The translations under genes and the position numbers were made by a program. The notes beneath the pieces were generated by a model. That model was not told where the DNA came from, did not search any database, and saw only the letters and a program-made list of their open reading frames with translations. Below are positions 29,976 to 39,981 of a stretch of 64,000 nucleotides of DNA, one piece after another. How positions within the stretch are numbered: the stretch's first letter is position 1; each line of letters begins with the position of its first letter. This stretch comes from Haloarcula halophila (GTDB lineage Archaea > Halobacteriota > Halobacteria > Halobacteriales > Haloarculaceae), in the NCBI RefSeq assembly GCF_029278565.1, contig NZ_CP119559.1:2728001-2792000 (forward strand), given 5' to 3'.

Positions 29976-31301
29976 TCAGTCGCTGGCGGTCGCCCCGTCG
30001 GTCGCGCTGGCGTGGCCGTCGTCGAACTCCGCCTCGTAGCGCAGGCAGGCGATCGCGTGGCTCTCGCCGGTCTCGATCATCTCCGGGTGCCGTCGCTCGC
30101 AGGGCGACTCGAAGGCGTCGGCTAACTGCTCGGTCGCGCCGGCGATGTCGCCGGCGTGCAACTCGTCGATGGCCGTCGAGAGTTCGTCTTCGGCCTGGGA
30201 GTCCGACACCCGTTCTGGGAGGTCGAACTCCTCGCGGACCAGGTCACCGAGCGTCGCCCGGTCGACGGTGGCCGGGTCGTCGGCCGCCTCCGTGACGGCG
30301 GTGACCGACTCCAGCCCCTCGGCCTGGCGCAGACGGAGCTTCAGATCCATAACCGACCGCCAGACCGCCTGTGACATGTCGTACCCCTCCGGCTGGATGA
30401 TCTCCGGACAGCGCGTGTGGAACCGACAGCCCGACGGCGGGTCCATCGGCGAGGGGACCGTCCCGGGGAGGAAGATCTCCTCGCTCTCCCACAACGGGTC
30501 CGGTTCGGGCACTGCAGACAGCAGCGCCTCGGTGTAGGGGTGGTGTGGCGGCTCGAACACTTCCCGGGTGGTGCCGACCTCGGCGAACTCGCCCAGATAC
30601 ATCACGCCGATGCGGTCCGAGATGTGCTCGACGACGCTCAGATCGTGGGCGATGAAGACGTACGACAGCCCCAAGTCCGCCTGGAGTTCCTCTAAGAGGT
30701 TGAGGATCTGTGCCTGCACCGAGACGTCCAGTGCCGACACCGGCTCGTCGCAGATGATGACCTCCGGATCGACCGCCAGCGCCCGCGCGATGCCGATGCG
30801 CTGGCGCTGCCCGCCGGAGAACTCGTGTGGATACCGGTGGGTGTGGCTGGGGTTGAGCCCGACGGTCTCCAGTAGGTCGTAGATACGTTGGGTCCGTTCC
30901 TCGCCCGACGCGATGTCGTGGATGTCCAGCGGTTCGCCGATGATGTCGCCGACGGTGAGCCGCGGGTTGAGGCTGGCGAAGGGGTCCTGGAAAATGTACT
31001 GGAGGTCCGTCCGCAGGCCACGGAGTTCGCTCGATCCCATCTCCGTGAGGTCGTCGCCGCGGTAGTACACCGAGCCGTCGGTCGGTTCGGTGAGCCGCAG
31101 GAGCGTGCGACCGAGCGTCGTCTTCCCACAGCCGCTCTCGCCGACGACTCCCAAGGTCTCGCCCTCCATGAGTTCGAGGTCGACGCCGTCGACGGCCTTG
31201 ACGTACTGGTCGCCGCCCAGTAGGCTGTCGATGAACCCGCTGGAGGCGTCGTAGTACTTCGTGACGTTCTCCGCACGGAGGATCGGCTCCTCACCAGGCA
31301 T
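29976..31301 (-). CDS. dppF: Peptide ABC transporter ATP-binding protein (DppF/OppF)
   Basis: A 441-residue ATPase. Walker [10 protein letters not shown], signature LSGGQ-like [15 protein letters not shown], Walker [11 protein letters not shown]; the oligopeptide C-terminal extension [10 protein letters not shown] with Cys residues (oligo_HPY region). It also carries a long haloarchaeal tail (about 90 residues, acidic). It is the last gene of the five-gene operon; its ATG overlaps the dppD end by 11 nt. It powers uptake of peptides through the DppB/C channel. Confidence 0.9.
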   Translation of the reverse strand: MPGEEPILRAENVTKYYDASSGFIDSLLGGDQYVKAVDGVDLELMEGETLGVVGESGCGKTTLGRTLLRLTEPTDGSVYYRGDDLTEMGSSELRGLRTDLQYIFQDPFASLNPRLTVGDIIGEPLDIHDIASGEERTQRIYDLLETVGLNPSHTHRYPHEFSGGQRQRIGIARALAVDPEVIICDEPVSALDVSVQAQILNLLEELQADLGLSYVFIAHDLSVVEHISDRIGVMYLGEFAEVGTTREVFEPPHHPYTEALLSAVPEPDPLWESEEIFLPGTVPSPMDPPSGCRFHTRCPEIIQPEGYDMSQAVWRSVMDLKLRLRQAEGLESVTAVTEAADDPATVDRATLGDLVREEFDLPERVSDSQAEDELSTAIDELHAGDIAGATEQLADAFESPCERRHPEMIETGESHAIACLRYEAEFDDGHASATDGATASD

Positions 31302-32391
31302 CCTGTTCCTCCTCTCTGGTCCCGCTATCGGTGCTGTCTTCGCTCCCGTCGCCTCCGTCTCTCTCCCTGTCGACGACGACCTCGTAGTCGAGTTCCCCGT
31401 CGAGGTCCCCGGTGTAGGCCAGACACGCGCTAGCGCGTTCGGCGTCGTCAGCGGCCGGCTCCCCGGTCTCGGGGTCCACCAGCCCAGGCTGTTTGCGGGT
31501 ACAGGACTCCTCGGCGTAGGGACACCGCGGGTGGAAGCTACACCCTGGCGGGACCTCCACGAGATCCGGCATCGTCCCGGGGATGGTCTGGAGCCGTTCG
31601 CGCTCGTCGCCGATCCGCGGGATCGAACTCATCAGCCCGACCGTGTAGGGGTGTTTCGGATCGTAGTACAACTCCTCGACCGGCGCTTTCTCGACGGGGC
31701 GGCCGGCGTACATCACCATCACGCGCTCACAGATCTTCGCGACGACGCCCAGGTCGTGGGTGATCAACTGGACCGCGGTGTCGAACTCCTCGGCCAGGTC
31801 CTCGATCTGGTCGAGGATCTTCGCCTCGGTGGTCACGTCCAGGGCCGTCGTCGGTTCGTCGGCGATCAGCAGGTCCGGGTCACAGGACAGCGCCATCGCG
31901 ATGACCGCCCGCTGTTGCATCCCGCCGGAGAACTCGTGGGGGTAGTCGTCGTACCGACTTTCGGCGTCCGGGATGCCGACCCGATCCAGCAGGCGGACCG
32001 TCCGCTTGCGGGCGGCTTCGTCGTCGTAGTCCATGTGATGGCGGATCGCCTCGGCGATCTGCTCGCCGACGGAGTAGACGGGGTTGAGCGCGGTCTGAGC
32101 GTCCTGGAAGATCATCGCGATCTCGTTGCCCCGAACCGACCGGACCTCTTCCTCGCTCATCGAGCGGATGTCCTCGCCCTTGAACCGGATCTCGCCGCTC
32201 TCGATCCGGCCGGGGTCCTCGATGAGGCGCATCAGGGACAGGGCGGTGACGCTCTTGCCGGCCCCGCTCTCGCCGACGACGCCGAAGGTCTCGCCTCGGT
32301 CGATGCGGTAGGAGAGGCCGTCGGCGGCCGTGACGACCCCGTCCTCGGTGTAGAAGTTCACCGTGAGGTCGTCGACTTCCAGCAGGCTCAT
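31291..32391 (-). CDS. dppD: Peptide ABC transporter ATP-binding protein (DppD/OppD)
   Basis: A 366-residue ATPase. Walker A GESGAGKSVTAL, signature FSGGMQQRAVIAMAL, Walker B LIADEPTTALD, and a C-terminal CSFHPRCPYAEESC segment typical of oligopeptide transporters. The DppD and DppF pair forms the heterodimeric motor. The ATG at 32391 overlaps the dppC stop (ATGA), so translation is coupled. Length matches the family, with a Gly/Asp-rich tail of about 25 residues. Confidence 0.9.
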   Translation of the reverse strand: MSLLEVDDLTVNFYTEDGVVTAADGLSYRIDRGETFGVVGESGAGKSVTALSLMRLIEDPGRIESGEIRFKGEDIRSMSEEEVRSVRGNEIAMIFQDAQTALNPVYSVGEQIAEAIRHHMDYDDEAARKRTVRLLDRVGIPDAESRYDDYPHEFSGGMQQRAVIAMALSCDPDLLIADEPTTALDVTTEAKILDQIEDLAEEFDTAVQLITHDLGVVAKICERVMVMYAGRPVEKAPVEELYYDPKHPYTVGLMSSIPRIGDERERLQTIPGTMPDLVEVPPGCSFHPRCPYAEESCTRKQPGLVDPETGEPAADDAERASACLAYTGDLDGELDYEVVVDRERDGGDGSEDSTDSGTREEEQDAW

Positions 32392-33428
32392 CCGCCACCT
32401 CCCTGGTCGACGTTGCCGACCTCTTGGGCGTCCAAGGCGTCGTTGACGCCGTCACCGATCATGTTCATCGCCATCACGAACAGGAAGATCGCGCCGCCGG
32501 GAAACACCGTCGCCCACCAGGGGATCGTCCCCTGTGGCCCCTGGATCAGCGTCTCGCGGGTCTGGTCGAGCATCGTCCCCCACTCGGGCGTCCCGGGCTC
32601 GAAGCCCAGGCCCAGGAACCCGAGCGCGGCGACGCCGATCACGACCGTCCCGATGGACAGCGAGGCCTGGACGATCAGCGGCGCCATCGCGTTCGGGACG
32701 ATGTGCCGGAAGATGACCGACCGGTCGCGGGCGCCCAGCGCCTGTGCGGCCAGCACGTACTCGTTTTCCTTCACAGAGAGGATCTCCCCGCGGATGATCC
32801 GTGCGTAGCCGGTCCAGCCGGGCACGGAGAAGGCGATGACCAGCGGCCAGTAGCCGCCGCCCAGCAGCGCGACGATCACGAGCGCCAGCACCAGCCCGGG
32901 GAACGCGATCATCACGTCGACGAAACGCATCAGTACCTCGTCGATCCAGCCGCCGTAGTAGGCCGCGACGGCCCCGTAGACGAGGCCGAACGTGGCGGTG
33001 ATCCCCACCACGACGAAGCCGATCGAGATGCTGCGGCGGCCGCCGACGAGGACTCGTGAGAACAGGTCACGCCCGGATGCGTCGGTCCCCATCGGGTGTG
33101 CGAGGGTCGGGGGGTCGTACCGACCCACGTCGGCAGTGGGGTCCAGATACAGGATGTTGCTCGGGTCGTAGGGCGCGATCGCGATGGGCTGGACGGTGAT
33201 CCCGCTGATCGTGATCGGGCGGGCGAAGATCGCCAGCAGCGACATCGCCGCGACGACGTAGACCCCGAGCATCGCGACCCGGTTCTGGCGGAACCGCTGG
33301 AGTGCTCGCCGCCACCGACTCATGGTCTCCGCACCCGTGGCTTCGCTCCAGTCCGACAGTGGTTCTCGCTCGGTCACTCGATCCGTGTCGAACCCGGTTA
33401 CCCGGATCCGTCCTCGGTCAGTAGACAT
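32388..33428 (-). CDS. dppC: Peptide ABC transporter permease (DppC/OppC)
   Basis: 346 residues with a cytoplasmic N-terminus of about 45 residues and six membrane helices; the EAA-like loop (YVLAAQALGARDRSVIFRHIVPN) is the coupling site for DppD/F. The start is either ATG 33428 (MSTDRG) or TTG 33434, which overlaps the dppB stop; I prefer the ATG. It is encoded between the B and D genes of the operon. Confidence 0.9.
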   Translation of the reverse strand: MSTDRGRIRVTGFDTDRVTEREPLSDWSEATGAETMSRWRRALQRFRQNRVAMLGVYVVAAMSLLAIFARPITISGITVQPIAIAPYDPSNILYLDPTADVGRYDPPTLAHPMGTDASGRDLFSRVLVGGRRSISIGFVVVGITATFGLVYGAVAAYYGGWIDEVLMRFVDVMIAFPGLVLALVIVALLGGGYWPLVIAFSVPGWTGYARIIRGEILSVKENEYVLAAQALGARDRSVIFRHIVPNAMAPLIVQASLSIGTVVIGVAALGFLGLGFEPGTPEWGTMLDQTRETLIQGPQGTIPWWATVFPGGAIFLFVMAMNMIGDGVNDALDAQEVGNVDQGGGG

Positions 33429-33430
33429 TG

Positions 33431-34384
33431 TCAATCGTACCTGATCCGTGGGTCCAGTACCGCGTACATGATGTCAGCCGCCAGGTTCGCCAGGATGATC
33501 GCCACCCCGATGAAGAGCGTGATCGCCAGGATGAGGTCGATCTCGCGGTTCCTGACGGCCCCGACAAGCGCCTGTCCCAGCCCCGGCCAGCCGAAGACGG
33601 CCTCGACGACGACCGATCCGGCGACGATGCTCGCGGTCAGGAACGCCGCGACCGTCGTCACCGAGATCAGCGAGTTCCGGAGGACGTGTTTGAGCACGAC
33701 CGTCCGTTCGGGCAGGCCCTTGGCGCGGGCGGCCGTCACGTACTCTTTGTTCATCTCCTCGGCCATCGACGAGCGCATGATACGCATCAGCGTCGACGCC
33801 GACGCGGTCCCGATAGTGATGCCCGGCAACAGTAGATACCACAGTGTCGCAGGGTGATACAGGGGTTTCCGCGGGGGCAACACCGGCCACGCATCGATGA
33901 CGAGTGCCCCGATCAGGATCAACATCAGCCCCAGCCAGAAGTTCGGGATCGAGATGCCCGACAGCGCGACGAAGCGGCTGACGTGGTCGCCCAACTCGTC
34001 TTTCCGGACGGCTGCGTAGATCCCGGTCGGGATCGCGATGACGACCGCGAACACCCAGCCGAACAGTCCCAGTGCAATCGTCTCGGGAAGTCGTTCGACG
34101 ATGACCGTACTGACGGCCCGATCGGTCGCGATAACCGTCCCGAAGTCCCCTCGAAGGATGTCGGTCAGCCACTGGACGTACTGCGACCAGATGGGGTCGT
34201 TCAACCCGTACCGTGCGCGCAGTCGCGCCTCCTCGGCCGGCGAGATATCCGGGTTCAACGCCACCACGACGTCGACCGGATCACCCGGTGTCAACTGGAC
34301 GAGCGCGAACGTGATCACCGAGACACCGAACAGTATCGGGAACACCAGCAACAGTCGCTTGAGGATGAATCGTCGCAGGCTCAT
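33431..34384 (-). CDS. dppB: Peptide ABC transporter permease (DppB/OppB)
   Basis: 317 residues, six membrane helices, N-terminal FILKRLLLVFPILFGVSVI helix and the EAA-type loop YVTAARAKGLPERTVVLKHVLRN near residue 200. It pairs with DppC to form the channel. It follows dppA after 20 nt and ends within 4 nt of the dppC start region. Confidence 0.91.
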   Translation of the reverse strand: MSLRRFILKRLLLVFPILFGVSVITFALVQLTPGDPVDVVVALNPDISPAEEARLRARYGLNDPIWSQYVQWLTDILRGDFGTVIATDRAVSTVIVERLPETIALGLFGWVFAVVIAIPTGIYAAVRKDELGDHVSRFVALSGISIPNFWLGLMLILIGALVIDAWPVLPPRKPLYHPATLWYLLLPGITIGTASASTLMRIMRSSMAEEMNKEYVTAARAKGLPERTVVLKHVLRNSLISVTTVAAFLTASIVAGSVVVEAVFGWPGLGQALVGAVRNREIDLILAITLFIGVAIILANLAADIMYAVLDPRIRYD

Positions 34385-34404
34385 GATCTAACGCGGGGAG
34401 ACCC

Positions 34405-36384
34405 TCACTGATCGAGGTAGGTGACCTGTTGGTCGGGGGCGTTGTACATCGCGTAGCCGACGATGTCCTGGGTACTCGGATAGGTGTTGAACCCGTTGAC
34501 GGAGTCGTTGACGACGCCGACAAGTGTGCTGTGGGTTCCGTAGGAGTTCGCGTTCTGCTCCAGGACCGTCTCCCAGACCGTCTCGTAGCGTTCGGCCCGG
34601 AGCGACGGGTCCTCGACCACGTCGACCCCGTAGCGTGCCTCCCGGAGCTGCTCGTTGAGCTCCTGGATGTCGATGTTCTGGAAGTTACAACACTGGGCGA
34701 AGTTGTCCGGGTGGTGAACCGACTTCGCGTAGCCGTGGGGGTTGAACCCGCCGGAGAGCCCGATGAAGGCGAGTTTCCCCTCCTGCCAGTAGTTCTCGCT
34801 GAGCAGTTGGCTGATGAACGTGAGGAACTCCTTGGTGTTTACCGTCACGTCGAAAAACTCCGTCTGGTTCATCGACTCGGCGATGAGTTCGACGGTCCGG
34901 ACGCGGTCGTCGTTGTCAGAGTTCGTCTCCAGCGTGATCTCGATGGGCGTCTCGATGCCCAACTCGTCGACCGCTTCCTGGGCGAGTTGGGTGGCCTCCT
35001 CGGTGTCGTAGGTGTTGTAACTCCGGAGGTCTTCGACCATCGCGTCGTAGTCGGTCGAGCCGGCACCCGCGGCAAGCGGCGGCAGCGGGACCCAGGCCGG
35101 CTGCTCCCACCCCTGGAAGATCTCGTCGGAGATGGTCTGGCGCGGGATCAGTTTGTTGACGGCACGGCGGAGCTTCGCGTTGGTCCAGGGCTCTTGCCGG
35201 ACCGGGAACTGCAGGAACGTGTAGCCGGCGCCGTTGGTCGGGGCGGTCCGGTACTCCTCGGACTCTTGGAAGTTGGTCAGCGTGCCGGCGGTCAGCCCGA
35301 AGGCCATGTCGATCTCGTCGTTCTGGAGTGCGGCCGACCGCTGGGCGTCCGAGGAGATGATCGAGATGTCGACCTCGTCGACGACGGGGCCGTTCGGGAA
35401 CTCGGAGGGGCCGTCGAACCAGTCTTTCATGCCGGTCTCGAACCAGTGGTCCTCGAACTTCGTGAAGCGGGCGAAGTCCTCGTTGGCGAACTCGGCCAAC
35501 TGGAACGGGCCGGTTCCGAGGGGCATGTTCCCCTGGCGGGGGTCCATCTGGCCCAGTTCGAGGTTGTCCGTGATCTCCGAGGGATAGATCGGGAGATCGC
35601 TGAGTTCCCGGATCGCAGCGGCGTCGGGGGTTTGTACGTAGAGGTCGACGGTGTAGTCGCCGTCAGCGGCGATGTGCAGCAAGGAGTCGTACACCTGCCC
35701 CGAGAAACTGGAGTTCTGGAGGCGGTTGTAGGAGGCGACCACGTTGTCGGCGGTCATCTCCTCGCCGTTGTGGAAGGGCACGCCCTCGTGGAGCTGGAAC
35801 CGGAAGTGCATCCCGTAGGTGCCGTCGGCGACCGCATCGGGGGCTTCGGCTACGGTGAGGATGCGGGCCTCGTCACCGGCGGAGGGACTGTCCGGGTTGT
35901 CGGGATCCTGGAGGACGATCTGTTCGTCCGTGTCGATGAACACGGCTCCCTCCTCGCCTTCCGCGTACGGAGCCGTCGTCATATAGTCCGTGTAATCGGC
36001 CGGGCTCGCCTCCTGGACGTCGACGCGTTCGTAGGATTCGGCGAGCCACGAGTAGATCTCGCCGCTCGCGCTGGTCGTGGTCAATCCCTCGAAGATGAGG
36101 TTGTGCATGATCGTCGCCTGCGCGGAGGAACTCTCGGCGAACTCGAAGGTGTCGGGATTGGCGCCAACCGCCGTCCGGAAGGTCCCACCTTCCTGGATCT
36201 CGCTGGGCGTGACTTCGACCCGGTCCTGGACGGGGTCGACCGAACCGCTACCGCCGTCACTGCCACCGCTGCCGCCGTCACCTTGACAGCCGGCCACGGT
36301 CGCGGCGGCTATCCCGGCTGCGCTTTGCATCAATCGTCGTCGTGACAGTGCGTCGGGGAGGATGTCTTCAGGTACGTTATCCAT
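34405..36384 (-). CDS. dppA: Peptide ABC transporter substrate-binding protein (Tat lipoprotein)
   Basis: A 659-residue SBP_bac_5-type protein. The N-terminus has the Tat motif SRRRLMQSA and a lipobox AGC, followed by a Gly/Ser-rich linker of about 25 residues, so the product is exported folded and lipid-anchored. The two-lobed peptide-binding domain then runs to the C-terminus. It is the first gene of the operon. An AT box TAAATTAA (36422-36429) lies 41 nt before ATG 36384, and GGAG is a possible Shine-Dalgarno sequence about 10 nt before the ATG, so this operon seems to have a short leader. Confidence 0.9.
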   Translation of the reverse strand: MDNVPEDILPDALSRRRLMQSAAGIAAATVAGCQGDGGSGGSDGGSGSVDPVQDRVEVTPSEIQEGGTFRTAVGANPDTFEFAESSSAQATIMHNLIFEGLTTTSASGEIYSWLAESYERVDVQEASPADYTDYMTTAPYAEGEEGAVFIDTDEQIVLQDPDNPDSPSAGDEARILTVAEAPDAVADGTYGMHFRFQLHEGVPFHNGEEMTADNVVASYNRLQNSSFSGQVYDSLLHIAADGDYTVDLYVQTPDAAAIRELSDLPIYPSEITDNLELGQMDPRQGNMPLGTGPFQLAEFANEDFARFTKFEDHWFETGMKDWFDGPSEFPNGPVVDEVDISIISSDAQRSAALQNDEIDMAFGLTAGTLTNFQESEEYRTAPTNGAGYTFLQFPVRQEPWTNAKLRRAVNKLIPRQTISDEIFQGWEQPAWVPLPPLAAGAGSTDYDAMVEDLRSYNTYDTEEATQLAQEAVDELGIETPIEITLETNSDNDDRVRTVELIAESMNQTEFFDVTVNTKEFLTFISQLLSENYWQEGKLAFIGLSGGFNPHGYAKSVHHPDNFAQCCNFQNIDIQELNEQLREARYGVDVVEDPSLRAERYETVWETVLEQNANSYGTHSTLVGVVNDSVNGFNTYPSTQDIVGYAMYNAPDQQVTYLDQ

Positions 36385-36564
36385 ACTGGAATCTCCTGAG
36401 CTACGTTGACACTGAAACCCCTAAATTAAGAATGTTATGTGTGTTTACGCCCGACGCAAACGCTGTAATGCGGAGAGAACATCGGACCGAACGATCGAAA
36501 TACGTGTTAGTTATGTAATTGGCGTTCGCTGACGACACGCACCGGTGACGGGCCTGTGGGGGCG
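36385..36564 (-). promoter_or_regulatory. dppABCDF promoter region
   Basis: This 180-nt stretch is clearly more AT-rich than the rest of the window. TAAATTAA at 36422-36429 is the best TATA candidate for dppA. The rest, 36431-36564, holds no gene or repeat that I can see and separates the peptide operon from the btuF end. Confidence 0.5.
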
Positions 36565-37668
36565 CTATCGACGCCGCGCGAGCAGCGCGCTCGCGAGCAC
36601 CGCGACGAGCGCGGTGACGGCAGTGAACCCCGGACCGCTCCCGCTCGTGGTCGATACGTCAGTGTCGGTCGCTGTCGTCACCTGTGGGGTCGGTGTGGCC
36701 GTGATCGGCTGGCTCTCGGTCGCCGTCGGTGTCGACTGAACGGCCGAGCGAGGGACGTACGTGTCGCTGCTGTACCGCTCGGGATAGAGCTGTTCGGTCA
36801 GGTTGTGGGCAGTGTTGACGACGCTTCGGGGCGCTGGCTGGTTGAGGTTCCGGGTCAGAAGAGCGACAGTCGCGTTGTTCCGGCCGGCAGTCGTCGAGGC
36901 GTAGGGTTCCTGCGTGATAATCGAGGGGTCGCGGGTGACGACGATCACCTCGGGGTCTAACTGTAGCAGTACCTCGTTGCTCAACTGGGGATAGCCGGTG
37001 TGGTCGCGGGCAGCGACGTTGTCGGCACCGGCGATGTCGAACAGCGCGTCGATGAACGTATTGTTGGCGGCGACGAACCCGCTTCCGAGCGGATAGAGGA
37101 TCCGGGGTCGGTCCTCGATGTCGGCGGTGAGTCCCTGGATGGCCCCGACGTTCGCGTCCATCCAGGTGTTGGCCTCCTCAGCCCCCCGGCAGTTGCCGGT
37201 CAGTCGGCCGATGGTGGTCGTCTTCTGACGGATGTCGTCGATGTCGGTCGCGGCCTGGAGATGGTAGACTGTCAGTCCCGCATCACGGAGCGCCTGGACG
37301 TCCCCGGCGCTCGCGTTGGGTGCGATGACCAGATCGGGGTTGGTGCCGACGACTTTCTCCACGTCGACGCCGAAACTCGCCGAGACGTTCGTCCGCTGGT
37401 CGGCCCCGTCGAGATACGAGGCGTACTGGGTGAGCCCGACGACCTGGTCGCGGCCGCCGATCTCCCACATCGTCTGTGCGGCCGAAGGGTTCGTGGTCGT
37501 CACACGTTCGGGGCGCTCCTCGATAGTTATCTCGGTCCCGGTCGCGTCGGTCATCGTAACCGGGAACTCACAGTGGGTACTCGTCGTTCCGGCGGCCGTG
37601 GTCGGAACGATTCCGACGGCAGATACCACGAGAAGCAACCCGACACACAGCCTCCTGTAGCGTTCCAT
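36565..37668 (-). CDS. btuF: Cobalamin/metal-chelate ABC transporter substrate-binding protein with PGF-CTERM anchor
   Basis: 367 residues: a signal peptide (about 1-25), a BtuF/FhuD-like two-lobed binding domain ([32 protein letters not shown]), a Thr/Pro-rich spacer, and a C-terminal sorting tail [22 protein letters not shown] (PGF motif, helix, basic end), which archaeosortase would process and anchor. It is divergent from btuC and shares the palindromic TATA box at 37695-37704. The ligand may be cobalamin or a siderophore; the BtuC/BtuD neighbours favour cobalamin. Confidence 0.85.
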   Translation of the reverse strand: MERYRRLCVGLLLVVSAVGIVPTTAAGTTSTHCEFPVTMTDATGTEITIEERPERVTTTNPSAAQTMWEIGGRDQVVGLTQYASYLDGADQRTNVSASFGVDVEKVVGTNPDLVIAPNASAGDVQALRDAGLTVYHLQAATDIDDIRQKTTTIGRLTGNCRGAEEANTWMDANVGAIQGLTADIEDRPRILYPLGSGFVAANNTFIDALFDIAGADNVAARDHTGYPQLSNEVLLQLDPEVIVVTRDPSIITQEPYASTTAGRNNATVALLTRNLNQPAPRSVVNTAHNLTEQLYPERYSSDTYVPRSAVQSTPTATESQPITATPTPQVTTATDTDVSTTSGSGPGFTAVTALVAVLASALLARRR

Positions 37669-37694
37669 CGTCTAAGGAGGGGCCACAGGAACAA

Positions 37695-37704
37695 TAAATA
37701 TTTA
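37695..37704. promoter_or_regulatory. Palindromic TATA box shared by divergent btuF and btuC
   Basis: TAAATATTTA is a perfect palindrome. Its centre (37699.5) is about 29 nt from the btuC ATG (37729) and about 31 nt from the btuF ATG (37668). Both genes would then be transcribed leaderless from one box in opposite directions. Confidence 0.65.
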
Positions 37705-37728
37705 CCTACTCCAAGTTGGCTTTCAACC

Positions 37729-38799
37729 ATGCATACCACCGGACGTGCACTCACCTGGTCCGGTGCGCTCGTGGGGGTACTTCTCGCTGTCGTCACGGTG
37801 AGTGCGGGTATCGGTCCCGTGTGGATTCCCCCGGCCGACGTGGGGAAGGTGTTGCTGAACGCCGTCGTCGTTCCCACCGGTGTCACGCTCTCAGCTGGTG
37901 GTCCCGAACTCACGACGACCGCGCTGTTTCAGTACCCGGTCGGCGAACTCCAGCGGCAGATCGTGTTGCAGGTCCGGCTCCCGCGGATCGTCCTCGGTGC
38001 GATCGTCGGCTTCTCGCTTGCGGCCGCCGGGACGGTGATGCAGGGCGTGTTCCGGAACCCGATGGCCGATCCCTCCATCATCGGCGTCTCCTCGGGGGCG
38101 GCCGTCGGCGCAGTCGCGTTCATCGTCCTGCCGTTCGCGCTCCCCTGGGGGCTGGGGTTGCGGGCCGCGGCCTTCGTCGGTGCCTTGCTCGCGGCCTTCG
38201 GGGTCTATCTCATCGCGACGCGAAACGGGGAGACCCCCGTCGCGACGCTTCTGCTGGCCGGTGTCGCGATCCAGACGTTTCTGGGTGCGGTCGTCTCCTT
38301 CCTGCTCCTCCAGAGCGGCGAGAGTATGCGGCGGGCCGTCTTCTGGCTGATGGGCCACCTCGCAAACACCGCCTGGGCGGATGTCACACTCAGTGCGGGT
38401 CTGGTCGCGGTTCCCTTCGTCGCCCTCCTCGCGTACACGCGAGACCTGAACGTCCTCCTCCTGGGCAGCGAGGACGCCCAGTCTCTCGGTGTCGAGGTCG
38501 AGCGCAGCAAGCGGGTCCTGCTTGCCGGATCGGCGGTCGTCACGGCGGCCGGCGTGGCCGTCTCGGGCGTCATCGGGTTCGTCGGGCTGATCGTCCCCCA
38601 CGCGATGCGGCTCGTCGTCGGGCCGGACCACCGCGTCCTGTTGCCGACTGCGGCGCTCGCCGGGGCCTCGTTCCTCGTCGCGACGGATACGCTCGCCCGC
38701 TCGGGCAGCGCCGAGATCCCCGTCGGGATCGTCACCGCCGCGCTCGGTGCCCCCTTCTTCCTGTATCTGTTGCGCAAACGGGAGGTCCACGAGCTGTGA
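37729..38799 (+). CDS. btuC: Cobalamin/metal-chelate ABC transporter permease (FecCD/BtuC family)
   Basis: A 356-residue FecCD-type permease with about ten membrane helices. Family segments include [19 protein letters not shown] and [12 protein letters not shown], and the coupling loop before [16 protein letters not shown]. It moves the ligand through the membrane in a dimer powered by BtuD. ATG 37729 is about 29 nt downstream of the shared TATA box. Its stop overlaps the GTG start of btuD (GTGA), so the two are translationally coupled. Confidence 0.9.
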   Translation: MHTTGRALTWSGALVGVLLAVVTVSAGIGPVWIPPADVGKVLLNAVVVPTGVTLSAGGPELTTTALFQYPVGELQRQIVLQVRLPRIVLGAIVGFSLAAAGTVMQGVFRNPMADPSIIGVSSGAAVGAVAFIVLPFALPWGLGLRAAAFVGALLAAFGVYLIATRNGETPVATLLLAGVAIQTFLGAVVSFLLLQSGESMRRAVFWLMGHLANTAWADVTLSAGLVAVPFVALLAYTRDLNVLLLGSEDAQSLGVEVERSKRVLLAGSAVVTAAGVAVSGVIGFVGLIVPHAMRLVVGPDHRVLLPTAALAGASFLVATDTLARSGSAEIPVGIVTAALGAPFFLYLLRKREVHEL

Positions 38800-39974
38800 C
38801 CGACCCGATCGTCGACGCCACGGACCTCTCGGTGTCGATCGCCGACCAGGAGATCCTCTCGGCCGTCGATCTCGCAGTCGAGGAGGGATCGCTCGTCGGA
38901 CTGGTCGGCCCCAACGGGGCCGGCAAGACGACGCTGTTGCGAACCGTCGGCGGCACGCTCGCCCCCGACGAGGGGACCGTGACTGTCGCCGGCCGGGACA
39001 TCCACGACTGTACCGCCAGCGAGACCGGGCGGCTGATCGCTCGGCTCCCCCAGTCGACGGCGCTGTCGTTCGATTTCACCGTCGAGCAGGTCGTCGAGAT
39101 GGGACGGACGCCCCATCTCGGACGGTTCGAGCGGGCCGGGCCGGACGACCGCGCGGCCGTCGACCGGGCGATCGAGCGAGCAGCGGTCGCCGAGTTCGCC
39201 GACCGGCGGGTGACGTCGCTCTCCGGGGGCGAACGCCAGCGGGTCCTGCTGGCGCGGGCGCTCGCCCAGTCGACGCCCGTGTTGTTGCTCGACGAACCGA
39301 CCGCGAGCCTGGACATCAACCACGCCGTCCGGACGCTGGAACTGGTCGACGGCCTCGTCACCGAGGGGAAGACGGCCGTCGCCGCGATCCACGATCTGAA
39401 CCTCGCGGCGCGGTACTGCGACGAACTCGTCCTGGTCGCTGGCGGGCGGGTCCGTGCCGCCGGCACTCCCGAAGAGGTGCTAGCCGCCGACACTCTCGGT
39501 GAGGCTTTCGACGCCACCGCTCTGGTCACGGACCACCCGGTCGTCGACGCGCCGCTGGTGACGCCGTTGCCGGCTCGACCGGACGTGGACGGCCGGGTCC
39601 ACGTCGTCGGAACGGGAGGAGTCGCGGCGAAGACGGTGACTCGCCTGGCCGATGCGGGAGTGACGGTCACCCTCGGCGTCGCACCCGCCGACGATGTCGC
39701 AACCGTCCGGGCCGGGGCGCTGGACTGCGAGACGGTGACCGTCCCGACTTTCGCCGGTATCGACGAGGGGGCGCGGGACCGGGCCGTCGCGCTCGCGCGC
39801 CGGGCGGACGCGGTGGTGACGGCGGGCGACGTAGCCGCCGGGAACCGGCCGGTCGTCGACGCTGCCGGGACGGTCGTAAGTGCCGATGCGGGCACCGACG
39901 CGGTGCTCGACCGTCTCGGTGACGTGCTCGGGCGGCCCGACCGGCACCAGCAGTCACCGGTGCGGAACGACTGA
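38796..39974 (+). CDS. btuD: Cobalamin/metal-chelate ABC transporter ATPase with extra C-terminal Rossmann-like domain
   Basis: 392 residues. The first 250 are a standard ATPase: Walker [10 protein letters not shown], signature LSGGERQR, Walker [12 protein letters not shown], switch His in AAIHDLN. The last 130 residues (from [15 protein letters not shown]) form an additional domain with a glycine-rich GTGGVA turn and [17 protein letters not shown], like a nucleotide-binding Rossmann fold, whose role is unknown. GTG at 38796 overlaps the btuC stop by 3 nt, which fixes the start. The helicase gene begins 7 nt after its stop, so it may be co-transcribed. Confidence 0.9.
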   Translation: MTDPIVDATDLSVSIADQEILSAVDLAVEEGSLVGLVGPNGAGKTTLLRTVGGTLAPDEGTVTVAGRDIHDCTASETGRLIARLPQSTALSFDFTVEQVVEMGRTPHLGRFERAGPDDRAAVDRAIERAAVAEFADRRVTSLSGGERQRVLLARALAQSTPVLLLDEPTASLDINHAVRTLELVDGLVTEGKTAVAAIHDLNLAARYCDELVLVAGGRVRAAGTPEEVLAADTLGEAFDATALVTDHPVVDAPLVTPLPARPDVDGRVHVVGTGGVAAKTVTRLADAGVTVTLGVAPADDVATVRAGALDCETVTVPTFAGIDEGARDRAVALARRADAVVTAGDVAAGNRPVVDAAGTVVSADAGTDAVLDRLGDVLGRPDRHQQSPVRND

Positions 39975-39981
39975 GTTCACT

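Noticed and set aside
34429-36345. Long plus frame opposite dppA
   Set aside because: Shadow; the Tat lipoprotein on the minus strand is well supported.
36565-39974. Cobalamin riboswitch for the btu genes
   Set aside because: Both genes appear leaderless, leaving no room for a leader structure.
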